From: Candidatus Heimdallarchaeota archaeon
GTDB taxonomy: Archaea; Asgardarchaeota; Heimdallarchaeia; JABLTI01
Direction: 5' to 3'
DNA: 41,582 nt
NCBI GenBank assembly: GCA_019058165.1
Contig: JAHLVZ010000015.1
Span: forward strand, 1 to 41,582
Positions within the stretch are counted from its first letter, which is position 1. Each line of letters begins with the position of its first letter. Below are positions 15,645 to 24,793 of this stretch, one piece after another. The notes beneath the pieces were generated by a model. That model made no database searches. It worked only from the letters and a program-made list of their open reading frames with translations, and was not told the DNA's origin. Made by a program: the position numbers and the translations under genes.

Positions 15645-16175
15645 TTACTCACCTTGTGCCTTTAATTCTTCAATGTATAACCCACATACTTCACAGAATT
15701 TTGCAAAATCATCAAGCTTGATCTTGTTTGCACAATTTGGGCAATACATGAACCTGTCTTCAGGTAGCTTGATCTGATAATCCATAAGAGGGGACATCGC
15801 TTCTAATAGTTTGGCGAAAAAGCCAGACATATGATTTAGCAGCTTTATTCCTTCTTCTGTGAGAATATAGTATTTTCTTGGGCGACCACCGAGCTCTTTT
15901 TTCTCTGAGGATAGCACTCCATCTTTCTCCATTTTTCTTAGTAATGGATACAATGTTCCTTCTTCAATTATCATTACTTTCTTTGTTTCTTCTTCTAGTT
16001 CCTTTAAAAGCTGGTATCCATAGATTCCATCTCTTGGATAACGTTTGATAATTTGTAACACTGCCACTGTTGAAATCCCACGTAGAAGCTCTGATTCAAA
16101 GCTTTCCACATAGGTTCTGAAGTGATCAGTTCCGATGAGTGCTTCCGGATGAAATGTTTTTACTTTTTTTAACAC
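15645..16175 (-). CDS. PadR-family transcriptional regulator with C-terminal zinc ribbon
   Basis: Winged-helix repressor. The PadR domain spans about residues 35-120: AVLQIIKRYPRDGIYGYQLLKELEEE-type opening, IEEGTLYPLLRKMEKDG (recognition region), and the wing GGRPRKYYILTEEG. The C-terminal part holds CPNC and CEVCG pairs (from about residue 149 to 166), a zinc-ribbon pattern not usual in PadR proteins, possibly for dimer contact or metal sensing. The start is GTG with AAAGGTGAT upstream. It is the first gene of an operon with the HAAS membrane protein. A 21-bp palindrome at 16232-16252 in the upstream promoter region is the likely binding site. Confidence 0.85.
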   Translation of the reverse strand: MLKKVKTFHPEALIGTDHFRTYVESFESELLRGISTVAVLQIIKRYPRDGIYGYQLLKELEEETKKVMIIEEGTLYPLLRKMEKDGVLSSEKKELGGRPRKYYILTEEGIKLLNHMSGFFAKLLEAMSPLMDYQIKLPEDRFMYCPNCANKIKLDDFAKFCEVCGLYIEELKAQGE

Positions 16176-16231
16176 TCGTTATCACCTTTTTTGTGTTCTT
16201 TTTGTAGTATTCTCGGAACACTATCCGATTA

Positions 16232-16252
16232 ATACTATAATGTGTATAGTAT
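16232..16252. promoter_or_regulatory. 21-bp palindrome, likely PadR operator
   Basis: ATACTATA and TATAGTAT are perfect inverted 8-mers separated by ATGTG. The site lies in the divergent promoter region, overlaps the AT-rich region expected for the minus-strand padR promoter, and ends 5 bp before the TATA box of the plus-strand Mre11-like gene. Autoregulation by PadR is usual for the family. Control of the nuclease gene from the same site is inference. Confidence 0.6.
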
Positions 16253-16257
16253 ACCCC

Positions 16258-16266
16258 ATATATAAA
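16258..16266 (+). promoter_or_regulatory. TATA box for the Mre11-like gene
   Basis: ATATATAAA matches the archaeal consensus well and predicts transcription from near 16290, about 40 nt before the ATG at 16333. Confidence 0.5.
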
Positions 16267-16332
16267 GCTATCTTTTAGCGTGAAAAATGCAAGCTGGAAA
16301 AGTTTTAATGAAAAAAATAAGCAAGAAATAGT

Positions 16333-17340
16333 ATGCGCTTACTGGCAATAGCTGACACACACCTAGGATACGAGACTGGGAAAACGTCACAAGCAAGGAA
16401 ATTTGTTTACGAGCGAATGTTTGAGGTGTTCGAAGAGATAATACAAATAGCAAAAAGAGAGAAGGTTGATTATATTCTACATGGGGGAGATATTTTTAAT
16501 CGAAGTAAGCCCAGAAAAAAAGTGATTACGAGAGCATACAAACTCATAGAGCAAATCTTAACGGATGATATTGGATTCATTATTGCACCAGGCAATCATG
16601 AAAAATCTATAATGCCAGATACTCTCCTAAGATTTCATCCAAAAAGTCATTTCTTTTCCGAGTTTGCAGTGATAGATTTAGAAGATTGTGCGCTTATCGG
16701 ATTTCCTTATTCAAATAATATATCAAAATTAATTGATGAAAAAATATCTCAAGTCATAAAAAAATTTGAACACAAGCCTTGCATTATTCTGTGCCATCAA
16801 TTGTTTGATGGAGCCGAATTTGGTCCTCATAAATTTAGATTTAGTATTAATCATGGAGCTATTGATCCTTTGCTTTTTCCTGAAAATATAAAATTAATAA
16901 TTTCTGGACATATTCATCGTGCTCAATCACTTATGAATGGTTTTATTGTTTATCCTGGATCAACTGAAAGAACTAGTTTTATAGAAATAATTGAACCTAA
17001 AGGTTTTCTATTGATTGAGATAGATGAAAAACAACTGCAAGTTAAGTTCAAAGAACTTTCTTCAATACCTATGAATGTTATCGAAAACAATCTCACTAAG
17101 CAAGAGCTTAAGATCAATGACCTCAAACAGCAAATAGAAAATGGTATGATTAGGACGCTTCTACGTTTTACAGGCCGATCTCTCACAACTGATGAGATAG
17201 AGTCTCTACGAAATCTGTTTCCCAATAAGCAATATCCTCTACTAACAATAAGTCCAAGATTTCCCAATCAAGTTTTGAAATCACTTTATGAAGAAAATTT
17301 ATTGCCATTTAATGTTCCTGAATTTTCAAAGAGTATATAG
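16333..17340 (+). CDS. Mre11/SbcD-like metallophosphoesterase (DNA repair nuclease)
   Basis: Calcineurin-like phosphoesterase of the Mre11/SbcD group. All metal motifs are present and in order: ADTHLG (D8, H10), HGGDIFNRSKP (D53), APGNHE (N88, H89), CHQ (H155) and SGHIHR (H193, H195), followed by the Mre11-type YPGSTERTSF. Such proteins are Mn2+-dependent nucleases that trim DNA ends, normally with Rad50/SbcC ATPase. No Rad50, HerA or NurA gene is adjacent, so this may be a paralogue or be encoded apart from its partner. Residues 235-335 form a shorter cap/C-terminal region than in full Mre11. It is divergent from padR and shares its regulatory region. Confidence 0.82.
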   Translation: MRLLAIADTHLGYETGKTSQARKFVYERMFEVFEEIIQIAKREKVDYILHGGDIFNRSKPRKKVITRAYKLIEQILTDDIGFIIAPGNHEKSIMPDTLLRFHPKSHFFSEFAVIDLEDCALIGFPYSNNISKLIDEKISQVIKKFEHKPCIILCHQLFDGAEFGPHKFRFSINHGAIDPLLFPENIKLIISGHIHRAQSLMNGFIVYPGSTERTSFIEIIEPKGFLLIEIDEKQLQVKFKELSSIPMNVIENNLTKQELKINDLKQQIENGMIRTLLRFTGRSLTTDEIESLRNLFPNKQYPLLTISPRFPNQVLKSLYEENLLPFNVPEFSKSI

Positions 17341-17475
17341 ATGAATGCAAGATTAGTGGTCATTTCTATCCATTTTTCTTTTAATAAGAGACCACACTGA
17401 GTGACAATGCACATTAATCTAGGTTCATCATGCTGAAAGTATACTAAAGTGTAACCAAGATTAATAAAAACAACC

Positions 17476-17484
17476 AAATATATT
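17476..17484 (+). promoter_or_regulatory. TATA box for the tldD-tldE operon
   Basis: AAATATATT predicts transcription from near 17506. This would make a TTG at 17507 leaderless and leaves about 25 nt of leader before the ATG at 17531, the preferred start. Confidence 0.45.
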
Positions 17485-17530
17485 GAATGAAAGTCAAGAG
17501 ATATAATTGAAAGATTTTGATGTGAAAGGT

Positions 17531-18943
17531 ATGAGTAGTTTTAAGGAAACAATTGAACAACTCGAGCCTGAGAAAATCATTGATAAAGCTCTTAAACTCG
17601 GCGCTTCTTATGCGGATGTTCGTTATCATCTTAATAACAACGAACAGATACGAGTTGAAAACAAAACTCTAGAAGATTACAAATCTCAAAGTTTTGGAGG
17701 TTTGGGTTTACGAGTAGTACTCAATGGTGCAGTTGGTTTTACTTCAACAAGTGATTTATCAAAAAATAGTATAGATAAAACTCTTCAAGAAGCACTAAAA
17801 TTAGCTAAATCATTTAAGAGTAATAAAGGTAATTTTGCAGATACAAAAACCATGAAGCTTGATAAAAAAGCTTCAATGAAAATTGACCCTATAGACATCT
17901 CTCCCGAGGAGAAAGTCAAATTACTTATTGAAACTAATAAAGCGGCATTAATTAGTGATGAAATTAAGAACGTTATAACCGTGATGGGTTCCTCACTAGA
18001 TTATAGATACTTCTTGTCATCCCATGGAACACAGACAACTGTTGAAGTACCATTAATTGGTCTTGTTGAAATTTCTGTTGCAGCATCTAATGGTAAAATG
18101 GAATCGATGTTTCATGGACATGGCGACTGCAGTGGTTTTGAATTTGTAAAGAAAAGAGACTGGAATGATTTCTCAGTAGACTTATCTGAACTAGCTTTGC
18201 GTTCTGTAAAGGCAAAAGCTCCACCAGCAGGCACTTATCCTGTAGTTGTGGATCCAAGACTCGTTGGAATTTTAGTTCACGAGGCTTTTGGACATGCTGC
18301 AGAAGCGGATTTAGTATTTACTGGAACTTCTACTCTTAAGGATCGCTTAGGAGAACAATTAGCAAGTGAGCAAGTAACTATAATTGATGAAGGAATAGTT
18401 GACGGTGGCTATTACATGCCTACTGATGACGAAGGTACACCAAAAGGAAAAACTGTAATTTTAGATAAAGGTGTACTGAAAGGCTACATGCATGATAGAA
18501 ATTCAGCCCATGAATTATCAGTTACCCCAACTGGTAATTCAAGAGCACAGGATTTTGAAAACCAACCACAAGTCCGAATGACTAATACCTACATAGATGG
18601 TGGAAAATATGAATTCGATGAATTACTCGAAGGAATAAAAGAAGGCATCTATATTAAAAATAAAGGATCAGGTGGAGGTCAAGTCGAAGTTGGTGCTGGG
18701 ACATTCACTTTTAATGGTGGTGAAAGCATCATGATACGAAATGGTGAATTAGCAGAACCTGTTAGAGGTGTTGTTATCAGTGGAGTTATTCTTGATACAT
18801 TGAAAACAGTTGATGCGGTTGGAAATGATTTAGAGATATCTACAGGTTATTTCGGTGGTTGTGGCAAGGGAGGTCAGACTGCTAAAGTTGGTTTTGGTGG
18901 TCCTCATATTAGAGTTCAAAAAATGACTGTTGGAGGAAGATGA
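17531..18943 (+). CDS. tldD: TldD metalloprotease
   Basis: Catalytic subunit of the TldD/TldE zinc protease, which in E. coli degrades unfolded peptides, including CcdA, and matures microcin B17. The metal-binding helix is VHEAFGHAAEAD, an HExxxH motif with H258, E259 and H263 counted from the TTG at 17507. Other signatures: GASYADVRY near the start, GTPKGKTVILDKGVL, TGNSRAQDF and the C-terminal GYFGGCGKGGQTAKVG. The frame reaches a TTG at 17507, but the ATG at 17531 gives MSSFKETIEQLEP and already contains the full family start, so I chose it. It is followed 3 bp later by tldE, so the two subunits are made together. Confidence 0.92.
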   Translation: MSSFKETIEQLEPEKIIDKALKLGASYADVRYHLNNNEQIRVENKTLEDYKSQSFGGLGLRVVLNGAVGFTSTSDLSKNSIDKTLQEALKLAKSFKSNKGNFADTKTMKLDKKASMKIDPIDISPEEKVKLLIETNKAALISDEIKNVITVMGSSLDYRYFLSSHGTQTTVEVPLIGLVEISVAASNGKMESMFHGHGDCSGFEFVKKRDWNDFSVDLSELALRSVKAKAPPAGTYPVVVDPRLVGILVHEAFGHAAEADLVFTGTSTLKDRLGEQLASEQVTIIDEGIVDGGYYMPTDDEGTPKGKTVILDKGVLKGYMHDRNSAHELSVTPTGNSRAQDFENQPQVRMTNTYIDGGKYEFDELLEGIKEGIYIKNKGSGGGQVEVGAGTFTFNGGESIMIRNGELAEPVRGVVISGVILDTLKTVDAVGNDLEISTGYFGGCGKGGQTAKVGFGGPHIRVQKMTVGGR

Positions 18944-18946
18944 AAA

Positions 18947-20275
18947 ATGGATTTTGGTGAACTAGCAGTAAAGAAAGCATTAAAAATTGGTGCTAATGAA
19001 GCAGAAGTCTATATTCTAAAAAAGAATATAACAAAAGTCGATTTTTCTTCTGAAATTGAAATGTTCAAGAATTCTGATACCATAGGTATTGGAGTAAGAG
19101 TTGCTGTTGGAAAAAAACTAGGTCTTCATGCAACATCTATTCTTACAAAAGATGAGATTCTTGGCGCTGTCCAAAAAGCTGTTAATATAGCTAAAGCTAC
19201 CCCCGAAGACCCAAATTGGAATGGCTTCAATAAGAAATACGGTAAAACAGCTGTTACAAAGAATTATGATAAAACTCTAGAGAGCTTAGAATATGATGCG
19301 ATTATAGATAAAATACTTGGTGGCATCAATAGAGCTACTGAAAATGACAGAAAAGTAAAAGTTACTCGAGGAACTTTGTATTTGAATCGCGGTGAAATAT
19401 CAGTTACTAACAACTACAATGATACAATCACTTACAAAGGATCAGCCATTTCTTCATATATGATGACAAAAGCTATAGAAGGCGGCGAAAGCACCGGTGC
19501 TGAAGGTCAAGATGTACGTTTTTGGAAAGATTTAGATTATAACAAAATCGCAGACTATGCAGCAGAACAAGCATTAAAACACATAAAAGCAAAGCCCATA
19601 GAAAGTACCAAATTACCTGTAATCATGAGAAACGAATTCGCTTGTTTCATGTTTGGTATGATGATAGGTAGCAACGTTAATGCTGAAAATATACAGAAAG
19701 GTCGATCCACTTTTGCTCCGAAACTAAATACCCAAATCGCTGATGAAAGAATTACAATCACTGACGATGGAACTATGCCAGGTGGTTATAGAACCAGACC
19801 TTTTGATAGTGAAGGGCATCCAACACAGAAAACAAGCTTAATTGAGAAAGGAGTCCTCAAGAATTTTCTATATGATAATTACCGAGCAATAAAAGCAGAA
19901 ACAAAATCAACTGGTAATGCTCGAAGAGATTACTTCCAGATTCCAAATCCTTCATTGAATAATTTCATAATAAAACCGGGAACAACAAGCCTAGAAGACA
20001 TGATCAAAGATACTAAGAAAGGCTTTTTCATTGACAGAACTATTGGTGAATGGCTTTCCCGTCCAACTAGTGGTGAAATGAATGCTACCGTAACTCATGG
20101 TTTCTTAATCGAAAACGGTGAACTCACTCAGCCAGTGAACAATGTAATTGTTGCTGGTAATTTCTTCGAAATTCTCAAAGACAAGATTGATACTATTGGC
20201 AATGATGTTACAAACAATGATCATATGTATAGTCCTGCGATTAAGGTTTCAGAAATGACCATTGCTGGAAAATAA
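18947..20275 (+). CDS. tldE: TldE (PmbA) protease subunit
   Basis: Non-catalytic partner of TldD in the heterodimeric protease. It shares the overall fold (GANEAEVYI at the start, NSDTIGIGVRV, GTMPGGYRTRPFDSEG, STGNARRDYF and DTIGNDVTNNDHMYSP at the end). The position matching the TldD HExxxH helix reads NEFACFMFGMMIGS, so it lacks zinc ligands, as expected for TldE. ATG start 3 bp after tldD, so the pair forms a tight operon. A hairpin terminator follows at 20286. The archaeal substrates are unknown; family knowledge suggests breakdown of small or unfolded proteins and peptide maturation. Confidence 0.92.
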   Translation: MDFGELAVKKALKIGANEAEVYILKKNITKVDFSSEIEMFKNSDTIGIGVRVAVGKKLGLHATSILTKDEILGAVQKAVNIAKATPEDPNWNGFNKKYGKTAVTKNYDKTLESLEYDAIIDKILGGINRATENDRKVKVTRGTLYLNRGEISVTNNYNDTITYKGSAISSYMMTKAIEGGESTGAEGQDVRFWKDLDYNKIADYAAEQALKHIKAKPIESTKLPVIMRNEFACFMFGMMIGSNVNAENIQKGRSTFAPKLNTQIADERITITDDGTMPGGYRTRPFDSEGHPTQKTSLIEKGVLKNFLYDNYRAIKAETKSTGNARRDYFQIPNPSLNNFIIKPGTTSLEDMIKDTKKGFFIDRTIGEWLSRPTSGEMNATVTHGFLIENGELTQPVNNVIVAGNFFEILKDKIDTIGNDVTNNDHMYSPAIKVSEMTIAGK

Positions 20276-20285
20276 TCTATTATTT

Positions 20286-20307
20286 TGTCCCAACCGGGAC
20301 ATTTTTC
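20286..20307 (+). terminator. Hairpin terminator after tldE
   Basis: TGTCCC, a 4-nt loop AACC and GGGACA form a perfect 6-bp stem followed immediately by a T-rich run (TTTTTCTTTATTTTTG), the form of an intrinsic terminator. Confidence 0.7.
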
Positions 20308-20382
20308 TTTATTTTTGTTATAATCACTAGTCTTACAAAAAAATAAAAACCATGTTGTAGTATCTGGTTCTAGGTGTAAAGA

Positions 20383-22557
20383 ATGTCAACAAAACATGAA
20401 CCAACTACTACTGATCTCATTACATTAGGTTTTGTTACTAATGCTAGGATTTCCCCAACCGGGGACAAGGTTGCTTTTATCTCAATGAAACCTGACTGGA
20501 ATAAAAATCGGTATGAAAGATTATGCTTCATCCATGATATAAAAGAGGATAAAACTTACCAACTAACAAGATCTGGTTCTGTAAGCCAATTCGAATGGAT
20601 CAATAATGATTCTTTAGCAATATTAAAACAGGAAGCAAATGAGAAAGAAAGCGGGAATCAAATTTATATTTTTGATAATTTAATCGGCGAATCTTGGAAA
20701 GTTACCAGTCACAAAAATGGCATTCAAAATTTCAAGCTATTTGCTCAAGGATTACTATTTTTAGCAAAAAATCCAGATATTCATGAGAAAAAGGATCGCA
20801 AGAATAAATTTGGGTCCTATGTCTATTTTGAACATGAGAAAAGTGCGAGCGCATTATATTTTGTTGACCTTGAAAAAATGTTTGTTTACCAGAAGGAAAT
20901 GAAAAATAAGACAGAGGATGAAACAAAAGATCTTGTAAAACCGATTATTGAAGTAAGCAAATTATTAGAAGAACCACTTTCAATAATGAATTACATCCCC
21001 TCAAAACAAAATGATGCTATTTTTTTGAATTGTAAACTTCGCGATGATCTGGTCTATATTTCTGATACAAGTAATTATTGTATAAAGATTGACCCAAAAA
21101 AAGCAATTGATAGCTATCTTTCCAAAAAGAAGGAAAAGAAAGACAAGAACAAAAAAGACGAAAAAGAAGATAAGAAAGAAAAGGAAGATTTGTCCTATCT
21201 AGGAGAAATCCAGAAGTATGCGTTTCCAAAAGAAACATACGTTACAGATATCTCGCCAAAAGGAGATAAATTGCTTATTAGTATGAATGAAAGAGATACT
21301 ATGTTTTATACCCAAGGAGATTATTGGATTCTTGATTTAACAAAATGGGGGGATCTTGTAGAATCCAAGGAAATTGCAGATAAATTTGTAAAAATTACAG
21401 ATGAACTTGATCACATACCATTCGGTGGTAAATGGGTGAAAGATGGCATAGTATTTGCTTACGTAGATGGTACTAAAACAAAAATTGTAAAAACTACAGA
21501 AACAGGAAAAATCACTATATTGAATTTAGAGGGATATATTCATAGAATATACAGTGGATTTGATATCTCTCAAAGTGGGTATTTGTGTTTCTTTGGGAAC
21601 ACAGCTAAGAAAATAACTGAATTATTTGTAGCTGGAAAATCAATAAAGTCAAATGATTTAGAGCTCAAGCAAATAACGAATATTAATGATGAAATAAAAA
21701 CATGGGATTTTGGAACTATAGAAACAATCAGATGGAAAAGTAAAGATGGAACAGAAATTGAAGGAGTTCTTAGAAAACCATCAGATTTTGACCCTAAAAA
21801 GAAATATCCACTTGCTTTTATTATTCATGGTGGACCACAGTCATTTGATCCTGAAAGTCTTTTAGAGTATAGTGAAGCTCTGTACTATCCTTCCGTACAA
21901 TTTGCTAATAAGGGGATTCTGACCTTAAAAGTAAATTATAGGGGTTCTATTGGAAAAGGTCAAGCTTTTCTTGAATTAAATAAAGATAATCTTGGTGTCG
22001 GAGATCTTTGGGACATTGAAAGCGCAATTGACTATTTAGATAAAAAAGGCATAATTGATATAAGCAAAATTGGGTGCATGGGTTGGAGTCAGGGAGGATA
22101 TATCTCAGCCTTTATTGGTCTTCATTCAAAACGTTTTACAGCAGTTTCTGTAGGGGCTGGTATTGCTGATTGGTATACTTATCACATAAGCAACGACATT
22201 CCTCAGTTCACTACTCACTATTTGTCTGGTTCTCCTTTCCGTGATAGGGAGCTTTATGAGAAAACAGCTCCAATTAGTAAAATCAAAGAAGCACAAACAC
22301 CAATGCTAATTCAACATGGTGAAGTCGATCTTAGGGTTCCTGTTGCAAATGCAAAAGAGCTTTACCGAGGATTAAAGGAAATGAATGTTCATGTTGAATT
22401 ATTTATTTATCCCGGAATGGGTCACCCCATAACTAAACCTCGAGAGAATCGAGCAATTATGCATCAGAATTTGAATTGGTTCAGTCACTATCTTATTGGT
22501 GAAGAGTTAGATTTATTGGATGAGAAATCAGAGAAAGAAATAGAAGAAGAAAACTAA
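20383..22557 (+). CDS. S9-family serine peptidase (acylaminoacyl-peptidase/prolyl oligopeptidase-like)
   Basis: Two-domain peptidase: an N-terminal beta-propeller (about 1-450) that limits access to short peptides, and a C-terminal alpha/beta-hydrolase (about 460-700). Catalytic triad: Ser569 in GWSQGG, Asp649 in HGEVDLRVP, His681 in GMGHP; the oxyanion region IHGGPQS is also visible. No signal peptide, so cytosolic. The propeller carries a roughly 30-residue Lys/Glu/Asp-rich insert (residues 247-269, of the KKEKKDKNKKDEK type) that interrupts an otherwise normal blade. It probably removes N-terminal acylated or free residues from peptides and may act after the TldD/E protease encoded just upstream, although they are not in one operon. 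Confidence 0.88.
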   Translation: MSTKHEPTTTDLITLGFVTNARISPTGDKVAFISMKPDWNKNRYERLCFIHDIKEDKTYQLTRSGSVSQFEWINNDSLAILKQEANEKESGNQIYIFDNLIGESWKVTSHKNGIQNFKLFAQGLLFLAKNPDIHEKKDRKNKFGSYVYFEHEKSASALYFVDLEKMFVYQKEMKNKTEDETKDLVKPIIEVSKLLEEPLSIMNYIPSKQNDAIFLNCKLRDDLVYISDTSNYCIKIDPKKAIDSYLSKKKEKKDKNKKDEKEDKKEKEDLSYLGEIQKYAFPKETYVTDISPKGDKLLISMNERDTMFYTQGDYWILDLTKWGDLVESKEIADKFVKITDELDHIPFGGKWVKDGIVFAYVDGTKTKIVKTTETGKITILNLEGYIHRIYSGFDISQSGYLCFFGNTAKKITELFVAGKSIKSNDLELKQITNINDEIKTWDFGTIETIRWKSKDGTEIEGVLRKPSDFDPKKKYPLAFIIHGGPQSFDPESLLEYSEALYYPSVQFANKGILTLKVNYRGSIGKGQAFLELNKDNLGVGDLWDIESAIDYLDKKGIIDISKIGCMGWSQGGYISAFIGLHSKRFTAVSVGAGIADWYTYHISNDIPQFTTHYLSGSPFRDRELYEKTAPISKIKEAQTPMLIQHGEVDLRVPVANAKELYRGLKEMNVHVELFIYPGMGHPITKPRENRAIMHQNLNWFSHYLIGEELDLLDEKSEKEIEEEN

Positions 22558-22574
22558 TTTCTTCTTTTCATTTC

Positions 22575-23474
22575 TTAAAAACTAAATAACCATTTCAGAC
22601 CATCATTAAAGCTAGGTTCAACAACACTTCTATGATGTTTGTCTTCATATAATTGATAATCAAAATGCATACCAGTATAATTTCTCTCTAGTAATCTTGA
22701 TTTCAATCGTTCATAACTTTCTACCAAGATAGATAACTCATTTTCTCCAACACTAATTCGTATGCTGATTGCTAGGGAACCATTGGTTTTCTCAAAGAGA
22801 GCATATTCTTGATTCAAAAGGTATTCATTATAGTAAAAGGTAGTAGGACTAACAATTAAGAAATTTCTAAACAATGAGATATTATTTAGCTCAGATTCAA
22901 ATAGTGAGAACAGTGAGAAATATGATCCATATGAGTGCCCAATTATTGTTCTGCCATAAGTATTATTAGTTTTAAATTCAGCATCTACTTTTGGTATCAG
23001 TTCATCCTTAATAAAAGAATAAAATTTCAATCCTCCTCCTGAATTTATCACAAACCAAGGATCTGCAGGATAAAGATAATCTCTTTCTCGAAAATTCTTA
23101 ACTGGATAACCAATCGCAACTAAAATTGCTTCAGGCATATCTCCAGCTTCAGCATATCTAGAAATAATGCCTTTTACTCCACCGTCACTTATTCTCCAAT
23201 GTGATCCATCAAAATACCAATCACCATCTAGTAAATAGATAACTGGATATCTTTTCAAGTCGCTCGGATTGTAATTATTTGGTAGTGCGACATAAATTTG
23301 GAAGTTATCATCGACATTATGAGAATAAAACATACCGGGAATATTTTGTTCTTTGTTTGGATTACTTATTAGAACGATTTGCATAAAAGTAAATGAACTT
23401 GTAAGTATGAAAATAGCACCAACAAGTACTACAGTCAGTTTCAAACCACTAATTATTTTGGTTGAACCTCTCAT
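22575..23474 (-). CDS. Exported alpha/beta-hydrolase, esterase D / enterochelin-esterase-like
   Basis: Putative serine esterase with an N-terminal membrane segment (about residues 10-35 counted from this ATG region) that would anchor it outside the cell. The hydrolase part shows YPVIYLLDGDWYFDG (oxyanion strand), the nucleophile elbow IGHSYGSYFS with Ser184 (numbered from a TTG at 23483), and a C-terminal EDKHHRS with the likely catalytic His. This arrangement matches the esterase D/IroE-like family that cleaves ester bonds in siderophores or acylated sugars; no siderophore genes are near. The TTG at 23483 is less likely than the ATG at 23474, which follows closely. It is convergent with the S9 peptidase. 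Confidence 0.8.
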   Translation of the reverse strand: MRGSTKIISGLKLTVVLVGAIFILTSSFTFMQIVLISNPNKEQNIPGMFYSHNVDDNFQIYVALPNNYNPSDLKRYPVIYLLDGDWYFDGSHWRISDGGVKGIISRYAEAGDMPEAILVAIGYPVKNFRERDYLYPADPWFVINSGGGLKFYSFIKDELIPKVDAEFKTNNTYGRTIIGHSYGSYFSLFSLFESELNNISLFRNFLIVSPTTFYYNEYLLNQEYALFEKTNGSLAISIRISVGENELSILVESYERLKSRLLERNYTGMHFDYQLYEDKHHRSVVEPSFNDGLKWLFSF

Positions 23475-23623
23475 TATTCTCAACTATAACTATATCATAT
23501 GTCATAGTAAATATCTGTTTATCCCATATTTGCAGATTTAATTGAAGAAGTGATTTCAGAGTCAAAAAAAATCCGACTAAAACTTTTTGAACACTATTTC
23601 GGTAGTAAGTTAGGCGATAGTCA

Positions 23624-24697
23624 ATGGAAATTAAAGTTTCTCTATTACCAGAAGAAAAAAGAGGCTCTGTACCATCGGATGAAAGTCAATTAGGTTTTGG
23701 CAAGATTTTTACAGATCATATGTTTACAACTTTCTTTAAGGATGGCAATTGGCATGAATCTTGTATTGAACCATTTGGACCTTTTGTGTTATCACCAGCT
23801 GCACTTGTGTTGCATTATGGTCAAGAGATTTTTGAGGGCATGAAAGCATTCCGTCAAGCTAACAAAAAAGATGTTTCTCTTTTTCGACCAGAGAAAAATG
23901 CTGAACGAATGAAAGATTCAGCAATCCGTATGTCTATGGAACCCTTACCAGAAGATCAATTTCTTGAAGCACTTCAGAATCTAATTGATGTTGAAAGAAA
24001 ATGGGTGCCAAACAATCCCGGAACTTCACTTTACATTAGACCTACTATGATTGCAACTGAATCACTTTTAGGACATCGTAAATCAAAGGAATATCTATTT
24101 TATATTATTTTGAGTCCGGTAGGACCATATTTCAAAGAAGGATTCAAACCAATAAAAATCTACGTAGAACCTAAATATGTTAGAGCAGTAAAGGGTGGTG
24201 TAGGTGAAGCAAAAACAGGAGGGAATTATGCAGCTACTCTTCTTGCGATGGATAAGGCCTTTGAGCTTGGTTGTAGTCAAGTAATGTGGTTGGATGCCTC
24301 AGAACACAAATACATAGAAGAAGTTGGAACAATGAACCAATTTTTTGTTCTTGATGATACTGTTTATACTGCACCAATTACGGGTACAATCCTCAAAGGA
24401 GTTACTCGAGAGAGTGTTATCACTTTAGCTAAAGATAAGGGATACAAAGTAAAAGAGGAATTCCTCACAATAGACACTGTAACTGAATCTATTAAAAGCG
24501 GGAATCTCACCGAAGCTTTTGGAGCTGGTACTGCAGCATCAATTGCTCCAGTCGGTGAACTCCTTTACAAGGATAAGAAGTATATAATAAAGAACAACGA
24601 AGTTGGACCAATTTCCAAAGATCTTTATGAATCACTAACAGGCATACAATATGGTCGAATAGAGGATCCTTATGGTTGGAATGTTGTAATAAAGTAG
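23624..24697 (+). CDS. ilvE: Branched-chain amino acid aminotransferase
   Basis: Fold-type IV PLP aminotransferase that interconverts Leu, Ile or Val with the 2-oxo acids using glutamate; last step of their synthesis or first of their breakdown. Visible: HYGQEIFEGMKAFR (64-77), FRPEKNAERM (87-96), SLYIRPTMIATE (135-146), PLP-lysine K197 in EAKTGGNYAA, and EEVGTMNQFFV (232-242) with TGTILKGVTRESV. The 357-aa length and these motifs place it in the long BCAT subgroup found in many bacteria and eukaryotes rather than the roughly 300-aa IlvE typical of most archaea. It stands alone, with no other Ile/Val/Leu genes nearby. Confidence 0.92.
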   Translation: MEIKVSLLPEEKRGSVPSDESQLGFGKIFTDHMFTTFFKDGNWHESCIEPFGPFVLSPAALVLHYGQEIFEGMKAFRQANKKDVSLFRPEKNAERMKDSAIRMSMEPLPEDQFLEALQNLIDVERKWVPNNPGTSLYIRPTMIATESLLGHRKSKEYLFYIILSPVGPYFKEGFKPIKIYVEPKYVRAVKGGVGEAKTGGNYAATLLAMDKAFELGCSQVMWLDASEHKYIEEVGTMNQFFVLDDTVYTAPITGTILKGVTRESVITLAKDKGYKVKEEFLTIDTVTESIKSGNLTEAFGAGTAASIAPVGELLYKDKKYIIKNNEVGPISKDLYESLTGIQYGRIEDPYGWNVVIK

Positions 24698-24698
24698 G

Positions 24699-24708
24699 TA
24701 TAAATAAG
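24699..24708 (+). promoter_or_regulatory. TATA box for the LVIVD operon
   Basis: GTATAAATAA lies just after the ilvE stop codon and predicts transcription from near 24731, leaving a leader of about 60 nt that ends in GGTGGG and AAGG before the ATG at 24794. Confidence 0.45.
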
Positions 24709-24793
24709 CATGCTACCCATATTCCGATGAGAAAGGTAATTATTATATTCTACATTCCTCTTTCATTTTATAGGAAAAGGTGGGAAAAGGAAA

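Noticed and set aside
14552-15777. Several 60-100-codon plus-strand frames
   Set aside because: They are antisense to the HAAS and PadR genes, which have clear family motifs and ribosome binding sites.
21121-21190. Possible frameshift or assembly artefact in the S9 peptidase (A/G-rich run)
   Set aside because: The frame stays open and the encoded Lys/Glu-rich insert fits a surface loop of the propeller; motifs on both sides are in the same frame.
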